A stretch of 64,000 bases of DNA from the NCBI GenBank assembly GCA_047967505.1, contig CM106539.1; one strand, given 5' to 3'. The notes below the pieces were generated by a model. The model had not been told where the DNA came from and searched no databases. It was given only the letters and a program-made list of their open reading frames with translations. Of this stretch, positions 44,931-55,979 are shown piece after piece; position 1 is the stretch's first letter; each line of letters begins with the position of its first letter. The translations under genes and the position numbers were made by a program. This DNA is from Dipteris shenzhenensis (taxonomy: Eukaryota > Polypodiophyta > Polypodiopsida > Gleicheniales).

Positions 44931-45639
44931 TACACTATCTATGCCAAGTGAAATCTCTGAACTGTCGATGAAGATAGAATTGCAATATATAAAATTTGAT
45001 CTGTATTACAAGGCTTGTAGCAATGATGCTAGGAATAGCCAAGAGGCTTTACAAGGCTGAAATGATGTGCACGATGCCATGAGATAGCCGAATAGGCTTT
45101 ACAATGGCGGCATGTGTGTGTGAAATCAAATGCTATCTGCCCATTGAAACAATCTGCAATGCCTCTAAACTCTGAAGTCTGCTCACTAAATTGATGAACG
45201 TAAGGTTTCAGGTAATGTAATGATGTGAAATCGTATGTGAGCATATGGACTGTGACTTTGAGTAGGTACTAGTCGGGAATTTCGGGCATGGCTTAGATTG
45301 GCAACTTGGGGAAATTCAAAGCATCCCCTCTATGGTGATCTAGTCTACTCTAATCTAGATCTAAACCAACCGTCGATCGATGAAAGAACAGCAAATAATT
45401 CCTTTTCTTTTGTTCTTTTTAAGTGCTGGGTCAGATGCGTCGATGTAGAGGCAAATGTGCATGAAGGAAGTGGTTTTATCGACGAGGCTCAAATGTGAGT
45501 GAAACTTGTCCCTAAATGTGCACATGATGCGACGAGCACGTAGAGCACAAAAAAACAAGTGACTTTCCTTTTTGGAGCGCCCTCAAATTCTTCCTGGATC
45601 AAGAGATACAACTTGATCTAGGTGGAGGGGCAAAAGGAG

Positions 45640-46095
45640 TGCAAATGGTGCTCAATGATGATGTGTCACTGTGGGTCACATGCAGTGATGATGTGGCACT
45701 GTGCCTAGAAAGAGGTGTGCCAGTGGAGCCCTATGCTGAGGTGGCAGGAGTGGTCACATGAAGTGAATGTGGAGCACTGTGTGTGCCTGCAGGTGTGCCT
45801 GCAGAGGTCAGTGCTGACTGGACAGCTGAGGTGGCACAGATGATGATGTGGCAATGATGACGTGGCACTATGACATGGCCAGATGACATGGCAATTGATG
45901 TGGCTTGCTGACGTGGTAGTGATGACATGTCCTTGATGATGTGGTAGGTGACGTGGTAGCTGAGCTGGCAGGGGTGATGTGGTAACCTCACGGGGCTGTT
46001 GATGTGTCAGATAAGGTGAGGTAGCAAGTGCAGGAGGCTGTTGATGTGGCAAGCACGACTGACGTGGCAGATAAGGAGATAAGGGTGCCACGTGG
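45640..46095. repeat. GTGGCA-word array in Copia leader
   Basis: The plus strand carries more than fifteen copies of gaYgtggca or close variants (gatgatgtggcac, gatgacgtggcac, ctgacgtggtag) at irregular spacing of 10-30 bp. On the minus strand this gives a spurious His/Pro/Ser-rich 128-codon frame. A shorter set of the same words occurs in the leader of the related element (about 61520-61630). Confidence 0.65.
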
Positions 46096-47555
46096 AGACC
46101 TCTTGATCAATCCTTGGCTAACCTAGACTGGGTTAGATAAACCGAGGTTAAACCTCACCTGAGGTTGGCTTGACCAACCCTATCTTCTATTAACCACTAT
46201 GGTTACAGTTTGTGGATTGGATAGGGTGAGGTGGGGTGCCACGTGCCTCATCGTGGGTAGTCAAAATCTTGTCAAGATTTTGACGGAATCTTAGAGATTC
46301 CGTCTCCTTCATTGGAGCTCATTGGATGGAGGAAACAGCTCGTGGATGAGCTTGCAGGAGGGTCGTTGCTGGAGGCATAGGTCGGGCGATAGCTCCTTAG
46401 AGGTTGTAGAAGCACTTGGTTGCAGCCGCGTAGGAGAGCCTCCCACCGAGGGAGTCCGTGAGTATGGAGGCGCTAGATGGCCCTTGATGAAGCGAACAAA
46501 GGTGTGGATGCCTCGGGTTGCTACAAGACGACAAGGAATCCATGGAGCCTGTGCACCATGACGTAGGTCGAGGAGGTGAGATTGCTCCCTATCTGGGCGT
46601 GCACTATCTTCTTCTACACGGTGTACACGCAAGGAGGGACATTCTTCATTGAGGAAGGGCTGCTGGCCGCGGTGGTGCTGGCTCCTCCGATCTATGATTG
46701 CCTTTTGGTGCCAATTCTGAAGAAGTGTATAGTTCTTGGGAGCGATAGGACAGATGGAGTTCTTCTATGGAGAGACACTACGAAGCTTAGGGAGCTCCTT
46801 CTACGGAACAGCAATAGCTCTGGGCAATTATCTGAGCTCAGTGCTGGTGATGGTGGTGACGAGCATCACGAGTGGCTATGGCGGAAGCAATTCGTTAGCG
46901 GTGGCTAGGATTGTAGGAGCTGCTGGAGCCATTGTAAGTCATAGCCGTGGCTGTCAAGCAACTTGTTGTGTAGATCTGGGCTTGCTGGAGAGCTTTGTCG
47001 TAGCTGCCTTAAGCATTGTGCTTAGACCTTAGAAGGCGTTGCTGTTGTGGAGTAGAGGCTAGACTAGTAGAGTCTGTAGGTCGCTATAGAAGCTGAGGCT
47101 GCTACCACTCTATGAAGCATGCTGCTAGATGGGTCGTTGGAGTAGATTTCTTGAGGAAAAACCGGCCAGAACCTCTCTCTCTCTCAGTCATCAAGGATAA
47201 GAACCTCTCTATCCCAAAGAACTCTCTCATAGAAACAATGAATCTCTCAAGAAGAATTCTCCCTATCTTTCTCTCTCTCCCACTCGGAGTAGAACTATGA
47301 ACGGAATGAATAACTCTCAAAGAATTCTCGAAGGAGATGACAAAAATCTTCTTTCAATGGATGGAATTTTCTCTCAACGGAAGAGAATGGAACACTCAAT
47401 CTCTCTCGATTTCTCAATCTCTCATGGACAGAAATTTCTCTCAAATGGACGAAAATTTCTCTCTCACTCAAGAAAGTGAAAGAACACTCAATCTCTCTCG
47501 ATCTCTCAATCACTCTCACAAGAAGGATGGCAATGCCTCAACGGAAGGCAAGGGA

Positions 47556-47567
47556 GCTCTGATACCA
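47556..47567 (-). other. Primer-binding site of the Copia element
   Basis: gctctgatacca on the plus strand is TGGTATCAGAGC on the minus strand, the exact 12-nt match to the 3' end of plant initiator-Met tRNA used by Copia elements. It directly abuts the LTR at 47568. Confidence 0.9.
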
Positions 47568-47824
47568 TGATAAAATATGAAGAGGGGAGAGGAGAAGAGT
47601 GGAGATGAGGAGAGAGGGCACAGCTAGAGAGCACACCACAAATGACTAACTGTACACTAGATTTAGTTGAAAAAATAGAATATATACAAACCCATTCACG
47701 GTTAGGGTTAGGGGATCTAACCCTTTCCTTTATAGCACTCTATAAGGTTAGTGCTATGCACATATGATCACGTGATGGTGCTATGCACACATGATCACAT
47801 GATGTTGAGCGTGAACTCTCAACA
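47568..47824 (-). repeat. 5' LTR of the Copia element
   Basis: 257 bp. In element orientation it begins TGTTGAGAGTTCAC and ends TTTTATCA. An AT-rich TATA-like stretch (tatata) lies at 47680-47686. No matching 3' LTR was found in the window. Confidence 0.8.
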
Positions 47825-48432
47825 AGATCAAATGGGGATGGAGTCCAGAGCTACTGAGGCTCTAACATTGGAGGGTTCACTGTCTCTGTCCTGACTCATG
47901 GACTCTTTTGAGCTGGATAATTCACTTGGTGGTGGTTCTTGCAATGAGTGAGAACCAACTTTTGATCTTACTGACCTGAGGATGCCAAGCTAGGTATGGA
48001 GGTCGACAAGATGGTATTTGAGGCACTGTCTTTAGGCTCAAGGTGATCTTGTAGGACTCTTCCTGATCTCAAGATCATGTGTTCATTGGCACAATTGAGG
48101 CCTCAATTCATTAGGGGAGAATTGGGGTCTCAAAAGGGCCTCCAATTAGTGTTTCCTAATTTCAAGGGATTAGAGAGTGATTTGAGGTGTCCCAATGAGA
48201 CCCCACATGAGCCCAAAATTGCCTTCAATGGGATGGTAGGGCCCTTCTAGCGAATTTTTCTTCTCCCCTCCCTCTTTCTAGGGCCTCTGCCCCCCACTGT
48301 TCTGGTCTAGCCTGCCAAATCACTCAGATTTGAACCAAATCCCACACATTTTCCCTCTTCCCCCTCTTTCTCTACTCGTTCCTGCTTTGGCCTACTTGCT
48401 GTAGCTCCTCTCTCTCTCTCTCCTCTCCCTCT

Positions 48433-48675
48433 CCTGTGCCTCTGTTGGAGTTGCTCTATCCCTCTCCTTCTCCCTCTCCTGTGCCTTTGTTGATGTTGCT
48501 CTGTCCCTCTCCTTCTCCCTCCCCTGTGCCTCTGTTGTTGTTGCTATGTCCCTCTCCTTCTCCCTCTTTTGTGCCTCTGTTAGAGCTGTTCTGTCCCTCT
48601 CCTTCTCCCTCTCTTGTGCCTCTATTGCTGCTACTCTATCCCTCTCCTTCTCCCTCTTTTGTGCCTCTTTTGGAG
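48433..48675. repeat. 45-bp CT-rich minisatellite
   Basis: About 5.4 copies of a 45-bp unit containing ccctctccttctccctct and a variable gtgcctctgttg part. The plus-strand translation is a regular 15-residue repeat (PSPSPSPVPLL-type), which I consider a by-product. Confidence 0.9.
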
Positions 48676-48728
48676 CTACATTGCCTTATGTAGAAGTCCC
48701 ATTCTTGCTGTTGCAACCTTTGCAAGCA

Positions 48729-49264
48729 TGGTGAGGAGAAAGGCTACAAGACCACGCAATGCTATGACCTCTTGTGTCTTCCACAACACCAGAAATGCAT
48801 TGGATCAGTGGATCCCTTGCATCTACAGCTTAAATGACTGGATAGTGATGAAAGAATTGGCCAAAGGTCCACATAAGCTTCCCAAGAGCAAGAGAGGTGA
48901 CATCTTGCATGAGTGGAAGGGGCGCATCTTGAAGTTCAAGTTTGGGAAGAAAGGATGGCTCGCAAAAGTGCAACATGTTTACATGGGAAAAGATATGTGG
49001 CTTCCTCCATCATTCAATCAATCTAGGATACCATCACACTGTGAGCCTTTCTATCTATGTACCTTTTTATCTATGGGAAAAGATATGCGGCTTCCTCCAT
49101 CATTCAATCAATCTAGGATACCATCACACTGTGAGCCTTTCTATCTATGTACCTTTTTCACATGTAAGTGTAATGTTTGGAAATTTTGTGTTTGGTTTCT
49201 AAGAGCTCTTATTCATGGTGGCAGATGTTTTCCCTTCGGACCTCGAGGAGTGGGAATTAGTTGA
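48729..49264 (+). CDS. Unrecognised ORF with internal 30-residue duplication
   Basis: The longest frame (to 49264) has a globular part from the Met at 48728 (MVRRKATRPRNAMTSC): NALDQWIPCIYSLNDWIVMK, KSKRGDILHEWKGRILKF and GKDMWLPPSFNQSRIPSHCE. The last part occurs twice because of a 90-bp tandem duplication (48983-49072, 49073-49162) that preserves frame. A diverged copy of the segment around 48790-48900 recurs at 49660-49760. I do not recognise a family; the ORF sits inside a transposon-rich zone and is probably part of a repeat. Confidence 0.3.
48983..49162. repeat. 90-bp tandem duplication
   Basis: Units 48983-49072 and 49073-49162 start atgggaaaagatatg and are nearly identical (one visible difference, tgtgg versus tgcgg). 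Confidence 0.92.
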
Positions 49265-49402
49265 ATCATTCATAGGCAAGTTCACTGTGATTCTGCTACA
49301 ACAACTCTTTGCTCTCCTACAGGAGCTTTTTCCCTCTTTCTTTTCCTTCTCATATAGGATACAACTGCTCTTTCCTCTCCTACAACTATTGTTTTCCCAA
49401 CA

Positions 49403-49660
49403 GGCATGGTCTGGAACACAGTGACACAAGGTGGTAATGGTGTGAACTCTAGTGTGTTTAGGGAGGCATGGTTAGGAAGAAAGTGACACAAGCTGGTAAT
49501 ATTGTGAGCTCTAGTGTGTTGTAGAGGCATGGTCAGGAACAAAGTGACCAAAGTGGCCAAAGATGGCAATATTGTGAGCTCTAGTGTGTTCTAGAGGCAT
49601 AATCAAGAAGAAAGTGATAGAAGTTGACAATATTGTAAGCTCTAGTGTGTTCTAGAACAT
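49403..49660. repeat. Short tandem repeat, about four copies of 60-75 bp
   Basis: Units share aggcatggtc-ggaa, aaagtgac and gtgagctctagtgtgtt. Spacing is about 62 bp for the first copies and somewhat more for later ones because of a small internal duplication. Confidence 0.75.
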
Positions 49661-49759
49661 GAAAAATGCATTGGATGACTTGAACTTACAGATTGACTAA
49701 CTAGATAGTCATAGAAGGTTTTGCCAAGGGTCCACATAAGCTTCCTAAGAGGAAGGATG

Positions 49760-51230
49760 TATTTATTAGACTATGTACCTTCCTTGCCTATCTTCTTTAC
49801 AAGATCCTATTTTAACATAGGAGTGGGAAGTAGTGGAATCTTTAATATAACTGACAATGGACTGTCTGTAAGTTATGTGCAAGAATACCTTTTAGTCATG
49901 GAAAACGAAATGTATATTCCTTCAACTTTACTTGAAATGGTGAAATAGCAGGCAAGAATCTAGAGAAATGCATGAAAATGTCCATTTTATCCCTCGTGCA
50001 ACATCAAACAATGTGTTTGACTAGTACAAGCTGTCCATAAATTGTAGGTTGGGCATTTTGGAATTTACATAGGTTTTCTTCATGACTTGGAGGACATTAA
50101 AAGCATTGATGAATTTTATTTTGATGGCTTTATTGTGTGGTTTCGTGTCCAAAGGTTTCAAGTAATATGTATAAAGTTTTCATGCCTAAAGTTTTCATGT
50201 CTAAAGTTTATAGTTTATACCTATTTTCCTTGCTTGCATCATTAAAGGAGACAATGCCATGATGCTAAGCATCCTATGTATTGATTTATATTTTATGGCC
50301 TTTTAATGTAATGTGCTTTGTTAGGTTTGCTAATGTAATCTTTGTTGAATTGATGCAAGAGGCATTTGAGATCTCTCATTGGTGCACCATATTAGTAGAG
50401 TAGGAGGATACGTTGTGGTCTTCCACATCCGATTTTTAGAATGGCCTACTTAACTACTAAAGTGCATCAAAGTATTGATAGCTTGATCATTGTGATCCAC
50501 ATCACATGGCTTCCCCTATTGCATTGTATCCCATTGGCAATGGTGTAAAAAACTTTGTGCCCGACTACCCTGAGAGGAGAGCCTTAATGGTATTAGTATT
50601 AGGAACTTACTTGGGGATTTCAAAAGCCTCTTTTTTCTATGTATTAGAGGTAGCAAAGAGGAGGTATAGGCTATGAAGAGTCTTTGTATTTTAATGGAGA
50701 GATTATAATACAAAAATGTACATTTTATCACATTCTCTTCCTTGCAAGATACCATGTCATAAGCAATAATTTTGATTGAGTCATGGTTGGAATTTTGAAT
50801 GTGTTGTTAATTCAATATAAGGTAATGTCGCCTTGAATTGTAGAGTATTAAATACACCACCTCCAAGTTTGTTGTGTAGAAAGGTGAACCTTTTAGATGC
50901 AAACTTGTCCCTTTTCCTTCATTTGTATCCAAAGTAATTACAAATTTATGACCCCCTCAACTTGTGACTAATTTTTGAAGGTCTTCTATATTGAATTTGA
51001 ACATTCGGGGAAAAATAGGGTTGTAGACTATTTTTCCAGTCAAATATCATAGAGCTACTCATGCTCTCGATTTTGAACTAAAAAAATTTGCAATCGGAGT
51101 TATAGCGCAAAAGTTATAGCTATTTTACTATTCTGTTCATATTCCATGCAATTAAGTTCTGTTACTTGTATATATATTTTTGTAAAATTAATTCAAGAAA
51201 ATATTATGAATATTCCAAGTCAAAATAATA
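49760..51230. other. Non-coding stretch
   Basis: No protein domain recognised. The frame at 49721-49948 is short and probably a continuation of the diverged copy of the 48.8-kb segment. Confidence 0.4.
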
Positions 51231-51242
51231 CTCTCGACAAAG

Positions 51243-51430
51243 TTTGGTAATTTTGGTGACCATTTTTAGCAAATGTAGGAGGAATTTGACCACGGCGCAG
51301 AAGACAAAGTTGGTTTGGCCATCCTCCATGATGTCCTGACCAACTTTGTCTTCTGCGCCGTGGTCAAATTCCTCCTTTATTTGCTAAAAATGACATCAAA
51401 ATGGCCGAAGTTATCAAACTCCTTCATCTA
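51243..51430. repeat. Foldback element 1 with perfect 38-bp stem
   Basis: 51277-51314 and 51339-51376 are perfect reverse complements (38 of 38), starting aggaggaatttgaccacggc, separated by a 24-nt loop. The arms extend outwards with mismatches to about 51243 and 51430. A transcript from either strand would fold into a long hairpin. The tail after it (cttcaaaatctatatttctt) matches the tail of element 2. Confidence 0.93.
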
Positions 51431-51830
51431 CCTCTTCAAAATCTATATTTCTTCATAGGAAATCATGAATCCTTTACAAGGTGATATAGTAGCCAACCTA
51501 AAAATTAAAATAAAAGATACATGGACATAGCCAATCTCCATGCCTAAGAAAACATAGAAAATGAAATTTTTAGATTCCTCTTCAAAATATATATTTTATC
51601 ATGTAATGCATCAAATTATTTCAAGGTGATTTAGTGATATGAAATCAAATATTTCATTGACATAGCTAACCTAAAAGGTGGCTCCAAAGGCAAGATAAAT
51701 AAAGAAAATGAAAATTTACAAGGTGATGTAGTGGAAGATCAAAGTCCTCTAGATTAAATTAAAAATTACATTGACATAGCCAACCTACAAGGTTCCTCCA
51801 AAGCACAAGAAATTATATAGAGAATATATT
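51428..51830. repeat. Diverged tandem units of about 145 bp
   Basis: Three units share cctcttcaaaat-tatat, caaggtgat-tagt and gacatagc-aacct. They connect foldback element 1 with element 2 and probably form part of the same repeat family. Confidence 0.55.
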
Positions 51831-51982
51831 GCCTAAGGGTCTTACCAAAGCTGTGCTACAAGGAACATAAGTTGTCATATTGACCAACCGTCGTTTGCTA
51901 AGTTACTTTGCAAATATTTTCTTTTCCATGTTTATCTATGTTGAAGTTGATGCATCTATAAAGACACATGGATTTCAATTAG

Positions 51983-52275
51983 GTAGATGAAGGAATTTAC
52001 AATTTGGGCCATTCCAATGTCCATTTTTGGCAAATGTTGAAGGAATTTGACCGTGGCACTGAAGACAAAGTTGGTCAGGATGTCATGGGGTGTCCAAAAA
52101 TGCAAAAACCCAAATTGAGGGTGTCCAAATGGCCAAATTCGTGCCGTGGTGGGTTTTTGCATTTTTGGACACCCCATGATGTCCCGACCAACTTTGCCTT
52201 TGCCGCGGTCAAATTCCTCCCACATTTGCCAAAAATTGACATTGAAATGGCCAAAGTTGTCAAATTTCTTTGTCT
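51983..52275. repeat. Foldback element 2 with about 128-bp arms
   Basis: Left arm 51983-52112 and right arm 52150-52275 are imperfect reverse complements. The innermost 29 bp (52084-52112 versus 52150-52178, starting catggggtgtccaaaaatgc) are perfect, with a 37-nt loop. It is clearly related to element 1 (shared caaatttgacc-type core and tail) but contains an extra inner stem. No target duplication was identified. Confidence 0.9.
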
Positions 52276-52362
52276 ACCCCTTCAAAATCTATATTTCTTT
52301 GTAGAAAATCATGAAATGCATCAATCCTTTACAAGGTGATGTAGGAAAATCTCAAATTTTGG

Positions 52363-52641
52363 TTTTTAAACACTCCATCTAATCAATGTGGTGCCATGGT
52401 CAAATCCCTTCTACATATGTATTGGAATGGCCAAACTTGGCAAACAACATTTTATTGACTTGTAAGTTACATCAAAATGTGATATAACTTTTGTGTGCAA
52501 GTTTTTTAAACACTCCATCTAATCAATGTGGTGCCATGGTCAAATCCCTTCTACATATGTATTGGAATGGCCAAACTTGGCAAACAACATTTTATTAACT
52601 TGTAAATTACATCAAAATGTGATATAACTTTTGTGTGCAAG
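52363..52641. repeat. 140-bp tandem duplication
   Basis: 52363-52501 and 52503-52641 are nearly identical, sharing cactccatctaatcaatgtg and tgatataacttttgtgtgca. Part of the unit (ccatggtcaaatcccttcta) resembles one arm of the foldback elements just upstream. Confidence 0.92.
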
Positions 52642-52649
52642 CTGATATA

Positions 52650-53640
52650 AAAAAAGATGCAATATTAAAAACAAAAGATAATTAAAATAGACATAACAAA
52701 AGATTCACCATTTGGCCATAGATACATGAAATTTTTTTGCTTTAGATAGAAGAATATTATTAGAAATAGGTGTTTGTATTTCAAATTGTATTACAAAGAG
52801 GCTTCATAGCCTATTTTTCTTCTTCTTCAACTCTAATACACCAATAATAGGGTCTTTGAATCCTTAACTAAGTCCTTAGAAAGACCGCTATGCTATTTGG
52901 AATCTCACATTCAACTCGTAAGTTCTTATAATCTCATGTACAACACATTGAAATGGATCATGTAGGTTGCCGTGGGTCAAAACTGTGAATTCTCCATGCC
53001 TTCTTGTTCCAAATGGATAGATTCTCCATTCGTGCTTGCTACTACACACATGAAGAAACATCATTTTAGAAATTTAAATTTAAATAGATGTAATGCATCA
53101 TGTGAATTCTTCTTCTTCAATAAACTTTTGGACTTCAAGACATACATTAGCAGCATCACAAGCTCCAGGCATCTCGTTTGCATCACCATTCCCTTCAAGT
53201 CCTGCATCACCTCCAAAACAACTTGCTCATGCATAACTTTGTGTCTTTCGATATGAACAGTCCATATCATCCATGCCCACCATTCTCATATCATCCTCCA
53301 TGAAGGTCCTGAAAGAACAACTAAGGGAACCTTAGCAAAAGCAATGCACCACTGTGGATAATCCAAAGTAAGAAATTACATTGAAACACTATGAAATTAA
53401 AATTTTATCTCATATTCTCCTCTTTAGAGCACCTACTGAGATTCACGATGCTTCTTTTCTTGAAAAAAAACAATCATAGATCACATATTGATCCTGCAAC
53501 TGTACAGTCACATGGTAACATGGGAGATCTCCTCAAATGGTGCCATCAATAGTCACAGAGTTTACAGAGACTATGATAGGCCATGATAGAAGATAGGTGA
53601 TGTTTGAGGAGGGATGAGAAAGACCATGAATGATTACAAG
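52650..53640. other. Non-coding stretch
   Basis: No gene recognised; frames are short. Confidence 0.4.
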
Positions 53641-54175
53641 GGAGGAGAAGCAAGCGGAGGACTAGGTATGAGGATGAAGGTAGACGAATACGCATGAGTA
53701 GGAGTAGTAGAAGCAACAAGAGCAGGCGTGAGCATGAGGAGTCAAGAGGAGCTTGCATGAGTAGGAGGAAGGAGGAGTAGGCATGAGCATGAGGGAAGAT
53801 GAGAATGGATGAGCATGAGGGAGGAGGAGGAGTAGGAAAAAGCAGCAAGGGGGGAGGAGGAGGATGCATGTGGGAGGAGGGAGGAGGAGGAAAAAGCAGC
53901 AGGGGGAGGAGGAGGATGCATGTGGGAGGAGGGAGGAGGAGGCGTGTGGAGAAAGGGAGGAGGAGGGGGGGAGGGAGGAGCAGGAGGAGGAGGAGGAGGA
54001 GGAGGAGGAATGGGACGTGTGGAAGAGGAGGAGGGAGGAGGGAGACAAGGAGGAGGACAGGGGGAGGAGGGAATTCAAATTCAAAATTCAAAAGTTTGAC
54101 TTTGGAGGATGGGGGGAGGAGGGAGAGAGAGGGAATTCAAATTCAAAATTTGAAATTTTGACTTTGGGAAAAGTG
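53640..54175. repeat. GGA-rich polypurine tract
   Basis: About 500 bp with very strong purine bias on the plus strand (gga/gag words), holding repeated blocks such as ggaggaggatgcatgtgggag. It ends with two copies of gaattcaaattcaaaatt (near 54070 and 54133). The long minus-strand frame of 181 codons (Leu/Pro/Ser only) and the plus-strand Gly/Arg/Glu frames follow from the composition. Confidence 0.85.
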
Positions 54176-54419
54176 CCCCCTCCTTGGTGTAAGAGGTGTA
54201 AGAGGTGGGATCTAACCCACCTAGGTAGGGGCGGTTAGGACTCCCTTGGACCCCACAAGAGGACTTGCATTAGGCATAATCCATTTCTTAAGCCATTCCT
54301 TATGAGGCCCTTTTGAGACCCCATTTCTTCCCTAATGCTAGGCTGAGTCCACCTCGATGCATGCAAATTTGTCATTTCTTGATTCTCGGGGTCCCAATTT
54401 TCATGTGTTTTTCCCTGAT

Positions 54420-54975
54420 TTTTGTGTTCCCAAAGCTATCCCTATGGGTGTGGGGATAGGGCTATGGCAACGAACCGTGGGGATAGATCTAAGGCAACGA
54501 ATGGCAGGGTAGCCTTATGGCACTAGGTCAATGAATGTTTGACAGGTGGGATAGAGTTGTTATGGCAATGACCCGTGGGGATAGGGCTATGGCGCGACGA
54601 CCGTGGATATAGCAGGTCGGTGAGATAGGGCTATGGCACGTCAATGGGATAGAGTTAAAGCAACGATTCAATGCTTGTTTGATCGGGGAGATAGAGCTAT
54701 GGCAACGACCCATGGGGATAGGGCTAAAGCAACGACTGGCAGGATAGCCTTATGGCACCGGGTCAACACAAGTTTGACCAGTGGGATAGCTAATTGACAG
54801 TAATTAATTAGGGTGGCAGGTTAGGTATTGGCATGTGTTAGGTCGACAGGATAGCACTAAGCGACGGGTCAACTCAAGTTTGCCAGTGGGATAGCGCTAA
54901 CGCTATGGGTCAGCACAAGTTTGACTGGCGGGATACAGCTATGGCAACGGTCAGCGGGATAGCGCTATCGTGCCG
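54420..54975. repeat. Degenerate array with GGGATAG-GCTATGGCAACGA core
   Basis: About 15-20 diverged units of 20-40 bp, each with ggggatag-gctatggcaacg or a variant, sometimes extended by ggtcaac-caagtttgac-gg. It lies in the leader of the large Ty3 element, 0.5 kb inside the 5' LTR. Confidence 0.8.
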
Positions 54976-55497
54976 ACCCGTGGGGATATGAACACGCATT
55001 TTTGCTAATTGGTTTTTGATGATTCTTGATTATTTGGAAGTTTCTGTTCATGTTTTTTTGTGATGGGGGGATGCTAGACTACCTAATCTACCAACGCAAT
55101 TAAAAAAACTTTTAAAGAAAAACAACTTTTGCAAGCCAAAATGCAAGATTTCTTGAGGGGTGACTTCTACCACACAAAACCACTTCGAAATTCAGCAAGA
55201 ATCATCATTTTTTGTTGTTTTTTGTGGTTTAGACATCATACACTCCTTAACAATCTTATAACCTAGGTTCCTATCAACTCAAAACACTAAAAAGCATGAA
55301 AAACAAGCTTTAAATGATCCAAAATGACTTTCCAACAAAAAACGACAGCTTTCCTAACTTTTCCATCCAAAACTCTCACTTCTTCACTCTTTCCTTTCCT
55401 ACAACTCCACTAACAAAGCTCCAAGTTAAGCTTGAAGCCTTGTGCAATGGGTAGATAATGAACGAAGACAAGTGCAATGCAAAAGCATACCTTCATT

Positions 55498-55514
55498 CCC
55501 CGATAGCGACACCA
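55498..55514 (-). other. Primer-binding site of the large Ty3 element
   Basis: The minus strand reads TGGTGTCGCTATCGGGG, four bases inside the LTR end. It closely resembles the tRNA-Asp-type site of plant Athila/Tat elements (TGGCGCCGTTGCCGGGG), with three differences. Confidence 0.7.
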
Positions 55515-55518
55515 AAAA

Positions 55519-55969
55519 TGTATAGTCTCAGTGGTGACTCACGTGTCATGGGGATGTTGAAGAGATGCTGATGGAGCCTCCACTCCAAGCTACTCCTTGT
55601 GAGAGCAATGCAAGGCACGAGCCGTCCGCAAGTGTCACTCAAGCGGCCTCCAGATTGTTGCAATGTGTTTCCACAAGAGAAAGAGGGAATGGGGAGAGGG
55701 AAGAAGAGAGGGGAGAAGGGAAGGGGAAGGAGAAGGAGAAGGGAGGAGGGAAGAGGAGAGTGAAGGGGGATGGAGTGGCAAACACAAGGGCACTACAATG
55801 GAAACAAGAGAACACCCAAAACACTCTTGGAAGAGAAGACGGAGCTTGTATTCAAACTTGTGCAAACAACAATGAAGACCAAAGTCAACCACTTGGCCTT
55901 TTATACATGCCACCATTTGAAGGGAGGGCCAACCCTAATGTCATTATATCACTCTCTCTTCTCATTCTT
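55519..55969 (-). repeat. 5' LTR of the large Ty3 element, truncated
   Basis: Aligns with 39924-40376 at high identity, starting tgtatagtctc. Similarity ends abruptly at 55969, where the coding tail of the next Ty3 element begins, so the outer 120 bp of the LTR (its 5' end in element orientation) are missing. A minus-strand TATAAAAGG box lies at 55897-55905. Confidence 0.8.
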
Positions 55970-55979
55970 CAAACTCTGG

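Larger units (their letters stand above)
44270..47824 (-). mobile_element. 5' half of a Copia element
   Basis: In minus order: LTR 47824-47568, initiator-Met primer site 47567-47556, a leader of about 2.6 kb, and gag from about 44890 to 44300. Protease, integrase, reverse transcriptase and the 3' LTR are missing; the sequence passes into Ty3 protease near 44210-44300. The leader shares segments with that of the smaller Copia element at 60457-62960 (around 45535-45600 versus 61405-61490), so the two belong to one family. Confidence 0.75.

Noticed and set aside
45705-46091. His/Pro/Ser-rich 128-codon minus ORF
   Set aside because: Generated by the GTGGCA-word array in the Copia leader.
48436-48693. 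PSPSPSPV-repeat ORF
   Set aside because: Translation of a 45-bp CT-rich minisatellite; no start context or flanking coding sequence.
53546-54238. Long Leu/Pro/Ser-rich (minus) and Gly/Arg/Glu-rich (plus) ORFs
   Set aside because: Pure consequence of the GGA-rich polypurine tract; no normal amino-acid composition.
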